Source of the DNA: Candidatus Nitrosotalea sinensis
GTDB lineage: Archaea > Thermoproteota > Nitrososphaeria > Nitrososphaerales > Nitrosopumilaceae
Reading direction: 5' to 3'
Assembly: GCF_900143675.1 (NCBI RefSeq)
Contig: NZ_FRFC01000004.1
Coordinates: 124,001-188,000 of the forward strand
DNA: 64,000 nucleotides
Shown piece after piece: positions 17,627 through 26,214 of the stretch. The position numbers and the translations under genes are program-made. The first letter of the stretch is position 1; each line of letters begins with the position of its first letter. The notes below the pieces were generated by a model. That model had not been told where the DNA came from. It saw only the letters and a list, made by a program, of their open reading frames with translations, and did no database searches.

Positions 17627-18414
17627 GTATGCATTGCGTAAACTCTGTACGCTTTACCTGTCTTCTTGTCTTGATATGACCAAACATGATCATTCCAGCT
17701 CATAAGTTCAAAGAGATTCTTTAGTGAAGGATGAAGTTTTTCATAAATGTCTTCTCCAATTAAAATTTGATTGGGTTTTGCAAGTGCAGTTATTTTTGCT
17801 GCGATACTTACAGCTGGACCTAATATGTCTACATGTGATTTTATTTGGTCAGAGCCATATCGAACAATTACATTTTCTCCAAAATCCATGCCTATCTTTA
17901 CACGAAGTTCTGGATAATCATACTCACTCAGTATTGGATTTATTCCTCTTTCTATGACATCAATCATGGTTCGTGCACAATTTACCGCACTATCTGAGAC
18001 CACAAGAGGACTTTCTTCTGCAATGAAATATCCAATTACTGCATCTCCAACATATTTGAGAACATAACCGCCATGATGACGTATCACTGATCGCATCTCT
18101 TGTGAAAATGAACTGATTATAATTCCGAGTTTCTCTGGTGGTAAAAGTAATGCCATGTCAGTAGAGCCTACAAGATCTACAAACATCACAAGCATGTGGA
18201 TTTTTTGAGCAACGTGCTTTCGAAGAAATGAATCTGATTCATCTACTGAATAATCATACTCGTATCCTTTTTTGAGCGAACTCCATACTCGTTTCTGAGT
18301 TTCTTTTATGAGAGTTTCAGTGTCAAGAATGCCAGATTTACCGCCTCCTAACATCATGTCAACTATGTTCATAGTAGTCTTTTCATCTGGCTTGGATTCT
18401 TTCTCATTGCTCAT
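17623..18414 (-). CDS. Class III adenylate/guanylate cyclase-like protein
   Basis: A 263-aa soluble protein. About 70 N-terminal residues precede a class III catalytic domain. The metal-binding aspartates are present in MFVDLVGST (D80) and KYVGDAVIGYF (D124), with GMDFGENVIVRYG following. The transition-state pair, normally Asn and Arg in VNxAAR, is Ser203 and Lys207 here (VSIAAK). Activity may be weak, altered or lost. The neighbouring gene at 18421 is a zinc microprotein 6 nt upstream on the same strand, so they are an operon. Confidence 0.9.
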   Translation of the reverse strand: MSNEKESKPDEKTTMNIVDMMLGGGKSGILDTETLIKETQKRVWSSLKKGYEYDYSVDESDSFLRKHVAQKIHMLVMFVDLVGSTDMALLLPPEKLGIIISSFSQEMRSVIRHHGGYVLKYVGDAVIGYFIAEESPLVVSDSAVNCARTMIDVIERGINPILSEYDYPELRVKIGMDFGENVIVRYGSDQIKSHVDILGPAVSIAAKITALAKPNQILIGEDIYEKLHPSLKNLFELMSWNDHVWSYQDKKTGKAYRVYAMHT

Positions 18415-18420
18415 TTTGAA

Positions 18421-18567
18421 TCATTCCAGTGGGAAATTGGCTCCGCACACAGGACATACTCCTCTTTCTCCCTTGTATTTTATATCAAAGTATTGGATTA
18501 TCTCCACGTTACAGTTCCAACATATAATCTTCTTAAACGATGATTTTGAGGTTTTTTGCCTTCTCAT
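18421..18567 (-). CDS. Zinc-ribbon microprotein, 48 aa, upstream of the cyclase
   Basis: A small basic protein with two knuckles, CWNC (residues 16-19) and CPVC (38-41), spaced like a zinc ribbon. A TATA-like TTTATATAC (18597-18589) lies about 25 nt before the ATG. It is the first gene of the cyclase operon, with its stop 6 nt before the cyclase ATG. It could be a partner or regulator of the cyclase, which is inference. Confidence 0.75.
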   Translation of the reverse strand: MRRQKTSKSSFKKIICWNCNVEIIQYFDIKYKGERGVCPVCGANFPLE

Positions 18568-18636
18568 GGTAAATTTGTGCGTAAATAGTATATAAAGTGC
18601 ATACCGATTTTATGTGGCAAATTCTACAAAATTGAT

Positions 18637-19473
18637 GTGCAGATACCATCAAGCAATCCAGAACCTTTTGTAAAATTGTTGAGCGAAAAGGCAGAACTTG
18701 TTCGTACCTTATTTCTTGAACACGTTACCGCTTTGACAAAAAAGGCATCCATAAAAGTGATGCTCGGAGATGGAACAGTTACAGATCAAGAGTCATTTGA
18801 TCCGGCTTTGATACGACAATTCTTTGCTAATCTTCTAAAAAGTGTACCTGATTGGGACAACCAAGGGGTATCATCTACAGTAGAAAAAGATCTTAGACGC
18901 ATATTTATTAAATTTGAGATAAAAGAAGGAAACTATCTTCTTTCAGCACACATGTCATTGCAGTACCATGCGTTGTTATTTTACAAACTTGATCACAAGG
19001 TAATAGAAATACAAAAGGAACTAGCAGATATTTCAGACATGATATCTAATTTACAGGTCAAGGTAGGACCTGAAAATGACAAGATAATACAGGAAAAATT
19101 ACAAAAAGAAGGATATGCCGACCTTGATGAACAAAAACTATTCGAAGTTTTGTTCAATCGAGAAGACATGACTCAGGAGATTGTAAAATCAATAGAGGTC
19201 TCACACCAAGAACATACCCGGCTCGTATCAAACAGAGACAGACTATTCAAAGAGTTAGATAATATGTTAATTGAGATATATCACACCACGCCAGTCTTAA
19301 TTGATGAAAATAAAATGATCGCTGCCGAAGAAGGATGTCTGTGCAATTTCAATTTGGAATATCTAAAAAACAACATACGTGAGGGAAATATCAATCTGAC
19401 AAGAATTGCAGAGCAAACAAAGACAAATTTACTTTCACATTTGGATAATATCATAAAAATTTTAAAAAATTAA
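18637..19473 (+). CDS. Hypothetical coiled-coil protein, 278 aa
   Basis: A soluble, mostly helical protein with a long coiled-coil region around residues 115-215 (KVIEIQKELADISDMISNL). The N-terminal third is mixed alpha/beta; CLCNF near residue 235 adds two cysteines. The start is GTG, placed about 26 nt after a TATA-like ATTTTATG; there is no nearby ATG in frame. It is divergent from the cyclase operon with only 69 bp between starts. The family is not recognised. Confidence 0.8.
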   Translation: MQIPSSNPEPFVKLLSEKAELVRTLFLEHVTALTKKASIKVMLGDGTVTDQESFDPALIRQFFANLLKSVPDWDNQGVSSTVEKDLRRIFIKFEIKEGNYLLSAHMSLQYHALLFYKLDHKVIEIQKELADISDMISNLQVKVGPENDKIIQEKLQKEGYADLDEQKLFEVLFNREDMTQEIVKSIEVSHQEHTRLVSNRDRLFKELDNMLIEIYHTTPVLIDENKMIAAEEGCLCNFNLEYLKNNIREGNINLTRIAEQTKTNLLSHLDNIIKILKN

Positions 19474-19513
19474 AAAATTGTTTATATTAAAGTGATTTTA
19501 CAAAATAATACAA

Positions 19514-19600
19514 TTAGTCAAGAGGTCAAGGCCATTTTTCATGGTGTCACAGTTTGGGGAGTAGACACCACAGAAAGACGTTATGACACTCTTGACTTAG
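19514..19600 (+). ncRNA. Probable structured small RNA of unknown class
   Basis: An 85-nt element with a 13-bp basal helix: 19516-19528 pairs with 19584-19597, all Watson-Crick with one bulged A at 19588. Inside, TGGTGTC (19542-19548) pairs with GACACCA (19564-19570). The two strands between the helices are 13 nt each, like the pocket of an H/ACA guide RNA, but no clear K-turn or ACA end is seen. A TATA-like TTTATATTAAAG (19481-19492) lies 25 nt before the helix, and T-rich DNA follows. There is no coding frame. Confidence 0.65.
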
Positions 19601-19779
19601 ATCTCTAATTTTCTCAGAATATTATTTAGGCCTTTCTTGATCCCTTAAAACTTTGGTAAATAATGCATTAATTTCATATTTTCTCATTAGAATATCAATA
19701 AATTCTATAAATTATAGATTGTTTTTTGGGTTCAACACAATCAATAACCCAAATATACTAAGACGGGATGAAAAATCTG

Positions 19780-20988
19780 ATGAATGTAACTTTTGATGAC
19801 ATACTAAAATCACAAAAAATTCAACGCAATGTTATCCGTAGGACTCCTCTTGAGAGTTCACACTCATTTAGCATGATGACAGGCTCAAAGATATATCTAA
19901 AATCAGAATGTCTACAAAAAACTGGCTCGTTTAAGGTACGTGGAGCTTATGCAAAGATTGCGAGTTTGTCAAAAGAAGAAAAACGAAAAGGGGTCATTAC
20001 AGCTTCTGCAGGAAATCATGCTCAAGGAGTTGCATACGCATCAGCCTTGGAAAAAATTTCATGTACAATTGTAATGCCTGTCAATGCTTCTCCTGCCAAA
20101 GTCTCTGCCACAAGATCCTATGGAGCAAATGTGATATTGGAAGGATCAGTCTATGACGAATCTTCAGCAAAAGCAGCAGAACTTGCACAAAAGACTGGTG
20201 CTACAATAGTTCACGCATTTGATGATGAGACAGTAATTGCGGCTCAAGGAGTAATAGGACTTGAAATCATGGAAGACCTTCCAGATGTTGATGAAATTTA
20301 TGTTCCTATTGGTGGCGGAGGTCTTGCAGCAGGAATTTTAAAAGCAGTCAAGACCAAAAAACCCAAGGTAAAGGTAGTAGGAGTACAATCTACTGGTTTT
20401 CCAGCAATGAAAAAATCATTTGATGCAGGAAGATTGCAATCAGTATCAGGACACAGAACTATTGCAGATGGAATATCAGTAAAAACACCTGGTCAATCCA
20501 CATTTAAGATAATTAATGAACTAATCGACGATATTGTGCTAGTTGACGATTCTACAATCGTAAAAGCAATGTTTCTTTTGATGGAAAGATCAAAGATGGT
20601 CGTAGAACCCGCAGGAGCAGTTGCGTTAGCATATCTTCTTGACAAAAAACCTGCAAAGGGAAAGAAGGTGGTTCCAATCCTATCTGGAGGAAACATTGAC
20701 ATGTACTTGTTAGGACAAATTGTATCAAAAGGCCTCACAGAGATGGGCAGAATGGTAAAGATATTTGTCCTCCTGACTGACAAACCAGGGGCATTAAGAG
20801 AAGTAGTAGACCAAATATCTTCACTTAGCGTAAACATTGTCGATGTAATTCATGATAGACTTAGCTCAAGTATACCTGCAGGAACAGCAGGAGTAACATT
20901 GAGCCTTGAAACTCAAGATCAAAAACATGCGGAACAATTGATTGGTTTTCTTAAAAAGAAAAACATCCAATTCAAGGTAGTCACATAG
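19780..20988 (+). CDS. ilvA: Threonine ammonia-lyase with C-terminal ACT domain
   Basis: A 402-aa PLP enzyme that deaminates threonine to 2-oxobutanoate, the first step to isoleucine. The PLP lysine is in KTGSFKVRGAYAK; the phosphate-binding loop is PIGGGGLAAGI. The last 75 residues are an ACT domain (KIFVLLTDKPGALREVVDQ), probably an allosteric site. The ATG at 19780 is preferred over 19768 because the AAATATAC box is about 27 nt upstream. It fits with the ThrRS and threonine synthase elsewhere in the window. Confidence 0.94.
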   Translation: MNVTFDDILKSQKIQRNVIRRTPLESSHSFSMMTGSKIYLKSECLQKTGSFKVRGAYAKIASLSKEEKRKGVITASAGNHAQGVAYASALEKISCTIVMPVNASPAKVSATRSYGANVILEGSVYDESSAKAAELAQKTGATIVHAFDDETVIAAQGVIGLEIMEDLPDVDEIYVPIGGGGLAAGILKAVKTKKPKVKVVGVQSTGFPAMKKSFDAGRLQSVSGHRTIADGISVKTPGQSTFKIINELIDDIVLVDDSTIVKAMFLLMERSKMVVEPAGAVALAYLLDKKPAKGKKVVPILSGGNIDMYLLGQIVSKGLTEMGRMVKIFVLLTDKPGALREVVDQISSLSVNIVDVIHDRLSSSIPAGTAGVTLSLETQDQKHAEQLIGFLKKKNIQFKVVT

Positions 20989-20996
20989 AAATGGTT

Positions 20997-22250
20997 TTAC
21001 TGTCTGCCTACAAGTGATAGGACGTTAAATGACAAGATTATTCCAACAAAAATACAGGATACTATTGTAGTTATTTTTCTATTTGCAAATTCACCCATTA
21101 TTTTTTTATTCATAGTCAAAATTACGACAGGTATTACTGCAAGTGGGATTAACATGCTTAAGATGAACTGGCTATACACCAATATGTGCAACGGGTCAAA
21201 TCCAAAAAGTATGGCTAGACTTGTAGGCACTACGTTGATGAATCGTGTTATGATTCTTCGTAACCAGACGTTTATTTTTTTTCCTAGAAATCCTTCCATT
21301 ATTATTTGACCTGACAATGTTCCTGCAACAGATGATGCAATACCTGATGAGAGTAAAGTAATGAGAAATACCACTCCTGCAGATATTCCAAATAGCGGTA
21401 CAAGAGTCTTGTATGCCTCCGAGATTGATTGAATTTGAGAATTATGTGGATAAAAGGCTACTGCGGCCATCAACAATATTGCAGCATTTACAAGCGCAGC
21501 AATGGTGAGCAAAAATATGGTTTCTGCAAGATGAAATCTGCGCATTCTTTTCTTTTCTTCAGCCGTTTTGTTGTTTGCTTTTTCTTTTGTCAAAAAAGAA
21601 TGTAAGAATACAACGTGTGGCATCACAGTGGCGCCAATTATTCCAACTGATACAAACAATGCATTCGGATTAGCAAAGTGTGGCAAAAGTGAGCCACTGA
21701 GTATCTCTTCTATACTTGGAGGTGCCACAGACAGTTCGTAGATGTATCCAAAACTAATGATAGACACAAAGAGCAAGAAGATTTGTTCTAAAACCCTGAA
21801 CTTTTTGTATGTGAGTGCAAGTATTAGAATTACATCAACTGCGCCAAATATTGCAGCATAAATCATTGGAACTCCAAATAAGAGATTTAATGCAATTACA
21901 GTACCAAGGTATTCTGCCAAGTCCGTGGCAGCAGCCATTATTTCTGTACTCAACCAATATGGTATGACAAACATTTTTTTCCCTAATTTTTCTCGCAATA
22001 ATTCAGCAAGACTTTTGCCTGTAGCAATTCCTAACTTTCCCGATAGATACTGAACCAGCATTGCCATGGCGCTAGAGAGCCACACTACCCACAATAATGA
22101 ATATCCAAAGGCTGAACCTCCCTGAAGATCAGTTCCATAATTCCCAGGATCAATGTACGCAATACTGACAATCAATGCAGGTCCAGAATACGCTATGAAT
22201 CTTTTAAGGGAATGAACAAGGTTTGAGAATCTAGAACTAGGCAAGGACAT
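20997..22250 (-). CDS. NRAMP family divalent metal transporter
   Basis: A 417-aa membrane protein with about eleven helices. The TM1 metal motif DPGN is in SIAYIDPGNYGTDLQGG, and the TM6 motif is ATVMPHVVFLHS. Together these give the Asp, Asn and Met ligands of Mn2+/Fe2+ NRAMP transporters. It is probably a manganese or iron importer. It is convergent with ilvA, with 8 nt between stops. Confidence 0.93.
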   Translation of the reverse strand: MSLPSSRFSNLVHSLKRFIAYSGPALIVSIAYIDPGNYGTDLQGGSAFGYSLLWVVWLSSAMAMLVQYLSGKLGIATGKSLAELLREKLGKKMFVIPYWLSTEIMAAATDLAEYLGTVIALNLLFGVPMIYAAIFGAVDVILILALTYKKFRVLEQIFLLFVSIISFGYIYELSVAPPSIEEILSGSLLPHFANPNALFVSVGIIGATVMPHVVFLHSFLTKEKANNKTAEEKKRMRRFHLAETIFLLTIAALVNAAILLMAAVAFYPHNSQIQSISEAYKTLVPLFGISAGVVFLITLLSSGIASSVAGTLSGQIIMEGFLGKKINVWLRRIITRFINVVPTSLAILFGFDPLHILVYSQFILSMLIPLAVIPVVILTMNKKIMGEFANRKITTIVSCIFVGIILSFNVLSLVGRQ

Positions 22251-22376
22251 TGTGCGGTAGTTTACATGATGGTTTATTCTTCATATAAAAGTTAGCTATG
22301 GCTAAATTATTTAGTGCAATCTAAATTATGGATTTTTTCAAAATAATTAATAATATACAAAATAAACCAAGTCCAA

Positions 22377-22814
22377 TTGACAACAAAGAATGACTGGAAG
22401 GGAAGCTCTTACCTAACTTGGAAAGAGATAGAACAACACGTATCATTACTGGTAAAAAAAATAGAAAAAACAGGTTTTGAGTTTGACAAAATTGCAACAG
22501 TATCGCGTGGAGGACTAGTTCCTGCAAGACTTGTTGCTGATTATTTCAACATAAAGGTAATTCAAGTAGATGGAAAGAAAATCTTCAAGAAGACTTTGTT
22601 TGTTGACGACATTTATGATTCAGGTAATACATTTAGGAAAATATTTCCCAGAGTAGAACACCCAAAAAAATTTTTGTATGCAACACTTGTTGCTAGAAAA
22701 GGCATCACATATCCAGAAAATTTAGTATATGGGAAGAAAACACGCGGATGTGAATATGTTGTTTTCCCATGGGATAAGATTGAATTTGAAAGAGCTCACT
22801 TGACTAAAGATTAA
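22377..22814 (+). CDS. Xanthine/hypoxanthine phosphoribosyltransferase-like protein
   Basis: A 145-aa PRTase close to the archaeal and proteobacterial Gpt/HGPRT group: KIATVSRGGLVPARLVADYF, the PRPP loop TLFVDDIYDSGNT, and VFPWDKIEFER at the end. It is likely to salvage a purine base. The start is TTG, at 25-30 nt from a TATA-like AATATAC, so a leaderless TTG start is suggested. Confidence 0.88.
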   Translation: MTTKNDWKGSSYLTWKEIEQHVSLLVKKIEKTGFEFDKIATVSRGGLVPARLVADYFNIKVIQVDGKKIFKKTLFVDDIYDSGNTFRKIFPRVEHPKKFLYATLVARKGITYPENLVYGKKTRGCEYVVFPWDKIEFERAHLTKD

Positions 22815-22838
22815 GTACCAGAAGACAAATAGAACATC

Positions 22839-22955
22839 ATGAATCCATTTGCATGCTCAAAATGTTTTGTAGGATACAGACCTGGAGAATTGATATCATG
22901 TCCTAAATGTGGACAAGAGTTTTGTGGAAACTGCTTTAAGCAGCACAGTCACTAG
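22839..22955 (+). CDS. AN1-like zinc-finger microprotein, 38 aa
   Basis: Cys/His spacing: C6-x2-C9, C21-x2-C24, C29-x2-C32, H36-x-H38. This resembles AN1/treble-clef fingers. A TATA-like GATTAAGTACC about 25 nt upstream supports a separate leaderless transcript, though it also follows the PRTase by only 24 nt. The function is unknown; a nucleic-acid or protein-binding role is likely. Confidence 0.7.
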   Translation: MNPFACSKCFVGYRPGELISCPKCGQEFCGNCFKQHSH

Positions 22956-22990
22956 AAAAATTAAGTAATGGACCAAATCCACTAGATATC

Positions 22991-23470
22991 ATGTCTGCTT
23001 TTGGCGGAGATGATGTTGATACATTAGCCCTGATGTTTGACAAGTTACAATACATCTTTCGTGGATATGATCCTTATATTCAGACATTTACCGAGATGAT
23101 GCAGGCATACAAGGAAGGTAGAATTTCTGAGAGAGAGTATTACAACGCAATGATTGATGCAGTATTCAAATATTCTGCCCTAGAATTTCTCGGTCTAAAG
23201 GCCATGTTTGAGATTAAAAAAGCACTAAACAGAATGAACAATCCATCACACAGAAGACAATCTGTGCCGGGTATGATATCTGGAAATACCATGGGTCAAC
23301 CAGTCTCAGGGCCTCAAAATTCTATTGCATCATTTATCAATGCAAAAAGCCTTCCAGGAAGAGATGAAATGACTCAGATCATAACAAGTACAGACAAGAA
23401 ATGCGTTTCATGTGGAAAAACACTGTCTAGCACTGCAAAATTTTGTACCTCTTGTGGCAACAAAGTGTAA
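22991..23470 (+). CDS. Hypothetical protein with C-terminal zinc ribbon
   Basis: A 159-aa protein. Residues 1-85 are helical and acidic to neutral (LMFDKLQYIFRGYDPYIQTF), followed by a Ser/Gly/Pro linker. The last 25 residues are a zinc ribbon (CVSCGKTLSSTAKFCTSCG). The N-terminal domain is not recognised. It is downstream of the AN1-like gene and just upstream of tRNA-Val. Confidence 0.8.
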   Translation: MSAFGGDDVDTLALMFDKLQYIFRGYDPYIQTFTEMMQAYKEGRISEREYYNAMIDAVFKYSALEFLGLKAMFEIKKALNRMNNPSHRRQSVPGMISGNTMGQPVSGPQNSIASFINAKSLPGRDEMTQIITSTDKKCVSCGKTLSSTAKFCTSCGNKV

Positions 23471-23525
23471 AAAACCGAGGAAGATAATTCAAGAACTAAA
23501 TAATCCCATATTAGAAAGAAAATTC

Positions 23526-23600
23526 GGATCGGTAGTCTAGCCTGGTTAGGATATCGCACTCACACTGCGGGGGTCGCTGGTTCAAATCCGGCCCGATCCA
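23526..23600 (+). tRNA. tRNA-Val (CAC)
   Basis: The acceptor arms GGATCGG and CCGATCC pair perfectly, the anticodon arm is TCGCA-CTCACAC-TGCGG with CAC, the T-arm is GCTGG-TTCAAAT-CCGGC, and the discriminator is A. CCA is not encoded here (TTC follows). The last 12 nt are repeated at 27049-27060, where CCA does follow; see the tRNA-bounded element. No intron. Confidence 0.95.
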
Positions 23601-23898
23601 TTCTCTTTATTTAATTCTTAATTTCTTCTCATACATATCAAGCAACATATCTACAAGCTCGCTTGTGTGCATAATACGATCTTTCATCTTGCCCTTGGAA
23701 TTCTATCTTAGGTCTCATTTCGCAATGTAAGTATACTTATTCTCCATCGGTAACTATTTCGGGTTGTATGATATAATTGATAAACTATTTGGCTAATATT
23801 TGACATAAATGTTTTCTATGAGCACATGTGTGTTATAGAGCAATCATAAGGATCACTTAAATAGGAATGTCCGGGATATTATATGGTGTAAAGAATTC
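23601..23898. other. Intergenic region after tRNA-Val, no convincing gene
   Basis: Nearly 300 bp of AT-rich DNA. Only fragments of up to about 33 codons are open on the minus strand (23620-23730), in frames broken by stops; they might be remnants of a lost gene. A TATA-like ACTTAAATAGG lies at about 23856-23866, ahead of the next gene. Confidence 0.4.
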
Positions 23899-24426
23899 TT
23901 GCTTACAAAAGAGAACAACAAAACAATTCCGTATTCATTTAGAATAGATAATGAAGTTTATCTTGAATTGGAATCTGAAGCAAGAAAGAAAAGTGTATCA
24001 ATAAATTCTCTATTAAATCAAGTAACAAAAGACTACTTTTTTAAGAAAAATTTTGAAAAACTTGCATGCATCCCAGTTCCACTAGATATACTTCGCAATG
24101 TATTTGATAGTGCAGATGAAAATATTCTAGCCAAAAAGGCAGACAAATTGGGGTCAAACCATGCAATAGAATATGTCCAGTCTTTATACCACGATATGAC
24201 CAAGGCTACTGCCATAAAGTTCTTAGATGTCTGGTTTGGAAGATTCTTTAAATTCGAGCATGAGATTCATGGTTCTACTCACTCATATTCTGTCCAACAT
24301 GACATTAACGAGAAATATTCTGTATTTATGAAAGAGTTTGTCAAATCATTTTGTGAGACAATACTACGTGTGCCTGTGAAGATCCAAGCAACTCAAAGAA
24401 TGATTACGTTTTCTTTTTCTAGTTAA
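23899..24426 (+). CDS. Ribbon-helix-helix-headed hypothetical protein, 175 aa
   Basis: Residues 10-48 fit an RHH DNA-binding fold: YSFRIDNEVYLELESEARKK, then SVSINSLLNQV. The rest (about 125 aa) is mixed alpha/beta with no motif I recognise. The likely start is TTG at 23899, since the only near upstream ATG is followed by a stop. It may be a regulator specific to this segment. Confidence 0.65.
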   Translation: MLTKENNKTIPYSFRIDNEVYLELESEARKKSVSINSLLNQVTKDYFFKKNFEKLACIPVPLDILRNVFDSADENILAKKADKLGSNHAIEYVQSLYHDMTKATAIKFLDVWFGRFFKFEHEIHGSTHSYSVQHDINEKYSVFMKEFVKSFCETILRVPVKIQATQRMITFSFSS

Positions 24427-24734
24427 TTTGTTAAAATGATTGTTGTATATTATTTTAATTATCAAATTATTGCGACGATTGTTGGAAAACTAGAACAAAC
24501 ATTTTCTATTTACAATTAGTAGGTGGTATCATTACATTGTTAGATACGTGATATCATAATGAGCTACTTTGAGCTAGAATAATCCTACCATTTTATTAAC
24601 TAGTTTTTTGGTATACCGTACATGCTTTACCATAACCACGATATGTCATGTAAAATACATGACATGACTAGTAAATCGTGTGGTATGAAGACGAAGTCAC
24701 TTCATACAAACAAAAAGCAAAAGGAGAAAATAAA
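24427..24734. other. AT-rich intergenic region with palindromes
   Basis: No gene is seen. The region contains GGTATACC (about 24610-24617) and the strong 10-bp dyad at 24643-24665. A Shine-Dalgarno-like AAGGAGAAAATAAA sits directly before the ATG at 24735, so the peptidase gene, unlike most here, may have had a leadered mRNA. Confidence 0.4.
24643..24665. promoter_or_regulatory. Perfect 10-bp dyad, candidate operator
   Basis: ATGTCATGTA-AAA-TACATGACAT is a perfect inverted repeat with a 3-nt centre. The centre (TGTAAAATACA) is TATA-like, so a protein on the dyad would block the promoter of the peptidase gene. The RHH-headed protein just upstream is a candidate binder, which is inference. Confidence 0.5.
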
Positions 24735-25966
24735 ATGAAAATACAACAAAATAAAATAAAAACCGCAACAATAATCTTAGGTGCTGTGATAATTGGATTG
24801 ATGCTCTTATCTCCTATGACTGTACTGCCTAGTGTTAATGCACAAAGTCAGTTACCTTCTGGCTCATGTAGTTCAATATCAAAAAAAGAAATACACGACA
24901 AAGCTACTTCTTTAGATAACTCTAAAGCAAAATTGATGGCAGAGAACTCTAATAACTTTAAAACAAAAATACAAGGGCACGGTTACAGATTCAATAGCAT
25001 ATTCAATACATGGTCTCTTGACAAGACGAGTTGTAATCTGACATGGAAAACTACCAATATAGTATATTCCTTCAATGACACTAAAGGTTCAATGAAAAAT
25101 ATAGTTGTAACAGAGGATCCAGCATTAACAAAAATAATTAGTGTAACAGAGCAAGTAGTATCGCGTGCTTCAACGTCTACTAATTCATACAATTGGGCTG
25201 GTTATGAACCATACGCCATGAGTAGTCCTACAACCAAATATCCGGTGTATGAAGCAACTACAACATTCACGTTACCTAGTATTACCTATCCGTCAAATCC
25301 TACTAATGCTTGCAAAACAAATCTGGGATATCAGCCCTGTGATCTACTATCTGGGACGGCATCGAAGACAGCCTTGGAGGAAGTAATAATCTGGCTCAAG
25401 CCGGAGCAGATGAGGATATAACCTATAATGGAGGGTATCAATATTCGTATTATCTCTGGTATGAATTTCTGACTACTTCCCCTGGAGGTTTAACACAATG
25501 TACTGGATTGACAATAAATCCCAGCGATTCTATCACATCTGATGTATATGGTGAAAATACATATGGTGAAAATACATATGGTGGAAGTAACACTTCATAT
25601 GACATATCGATAACCGATAACACATCCAATCCGGTTCAGCTATGTACTGTTACTGGTCAGAGCTTTTTCACAACCTCTACTCCTTATTATGGTACATTCA
25701 TAGATGAGAGACTGTGCAATACAAATGCAAATCCATGTCCTACGAGTTCAATGTCAACTTTACCTTCGTTTACCTCTGATACATTTAGTAGCACTACAAT
25801 GTATTATAATGGTGGAACTCAGTCCATTGATTCATCCTTTGGTGTGAATGGATGGTATAATGAAGATAAAATGAATTTGAATGGTTCCAACCCTCCAAAC
25901 ATAAGCAATGGCGCAGAAAGTAGTAGCTCGTTTACAGAAACCTACAGAAATAGTCTTGGTACATAG
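24735..25966 (+). pseudogene. Secreted G1 (eqolisin)-like peptidase with a frameshift
   Basis: The first frame (24735-25421) has a signal peptide, a prodomain, then the mature start NSYNWAGYEPYA and TTFTLPSITYP, as in G1 peptidases. At about 25345-25357 the homology moves to another frame: IWDGIEDSLGGSNNLAQAG, then SYYLWYEFLTTSPGG, which hold the expected catalytic Gln and Glu, and runs to 25966. The joined protein would be about 410 aa. A 15-bp in-frame tandem repeat (25550-25579) encodes YGENT twice. The break is either a lesion or a base-call error; no slippery site is seen. G1 peptidases are rare in archaea. Confidence 0.75.
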
Positions 25967-26214
25967 TAAGTACCTACCACATATTTTTATAATTTTACTT
26001 TTTTGTTATTAGATAGATAAAAATAACAGGATTTCCATATGGTAAATTTTTATTGTTATTTGATCATTTTCTATGTAATTAAATTTATATAAAAAAATAA
26101 ACGGAAAATCAAACCCCTCATTTGAGAAATTAGATGTAAAAAAATGTATTAAATTGGATGATTAGAACAAATCTACACCAAATTTTTAAAGTAGATATCC
26201 AGTACATATAACAT

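Noticed and set aside
19514-19600. RNase P RNA, from GAGGTCAAGGCC and ACAGAAAG resembling its conserved regions
   Set aside because: The element is far too short, the specific conserved regions do not match well and the spacing is wrong.
23608-23730. Short minus-strand frames after tRNA-Val as an integrase remnant
   Set aside because: Fragments of at most 33 codons with several stops; no recognisable motif.
24678-24734. Longer start (GTG) for the G1 peptidase
   Set aside because: The signal peptide begins at the ATG at 24735, preceded by a Shine-Dalgarno-like GGAG.
25508-25966. Independent 152-codon gene in the second half of the peptidase
   Set aside because: The same frame is open further upstream with the catalytic Gln and Glu, so it is the continuation of the broken peptidase.
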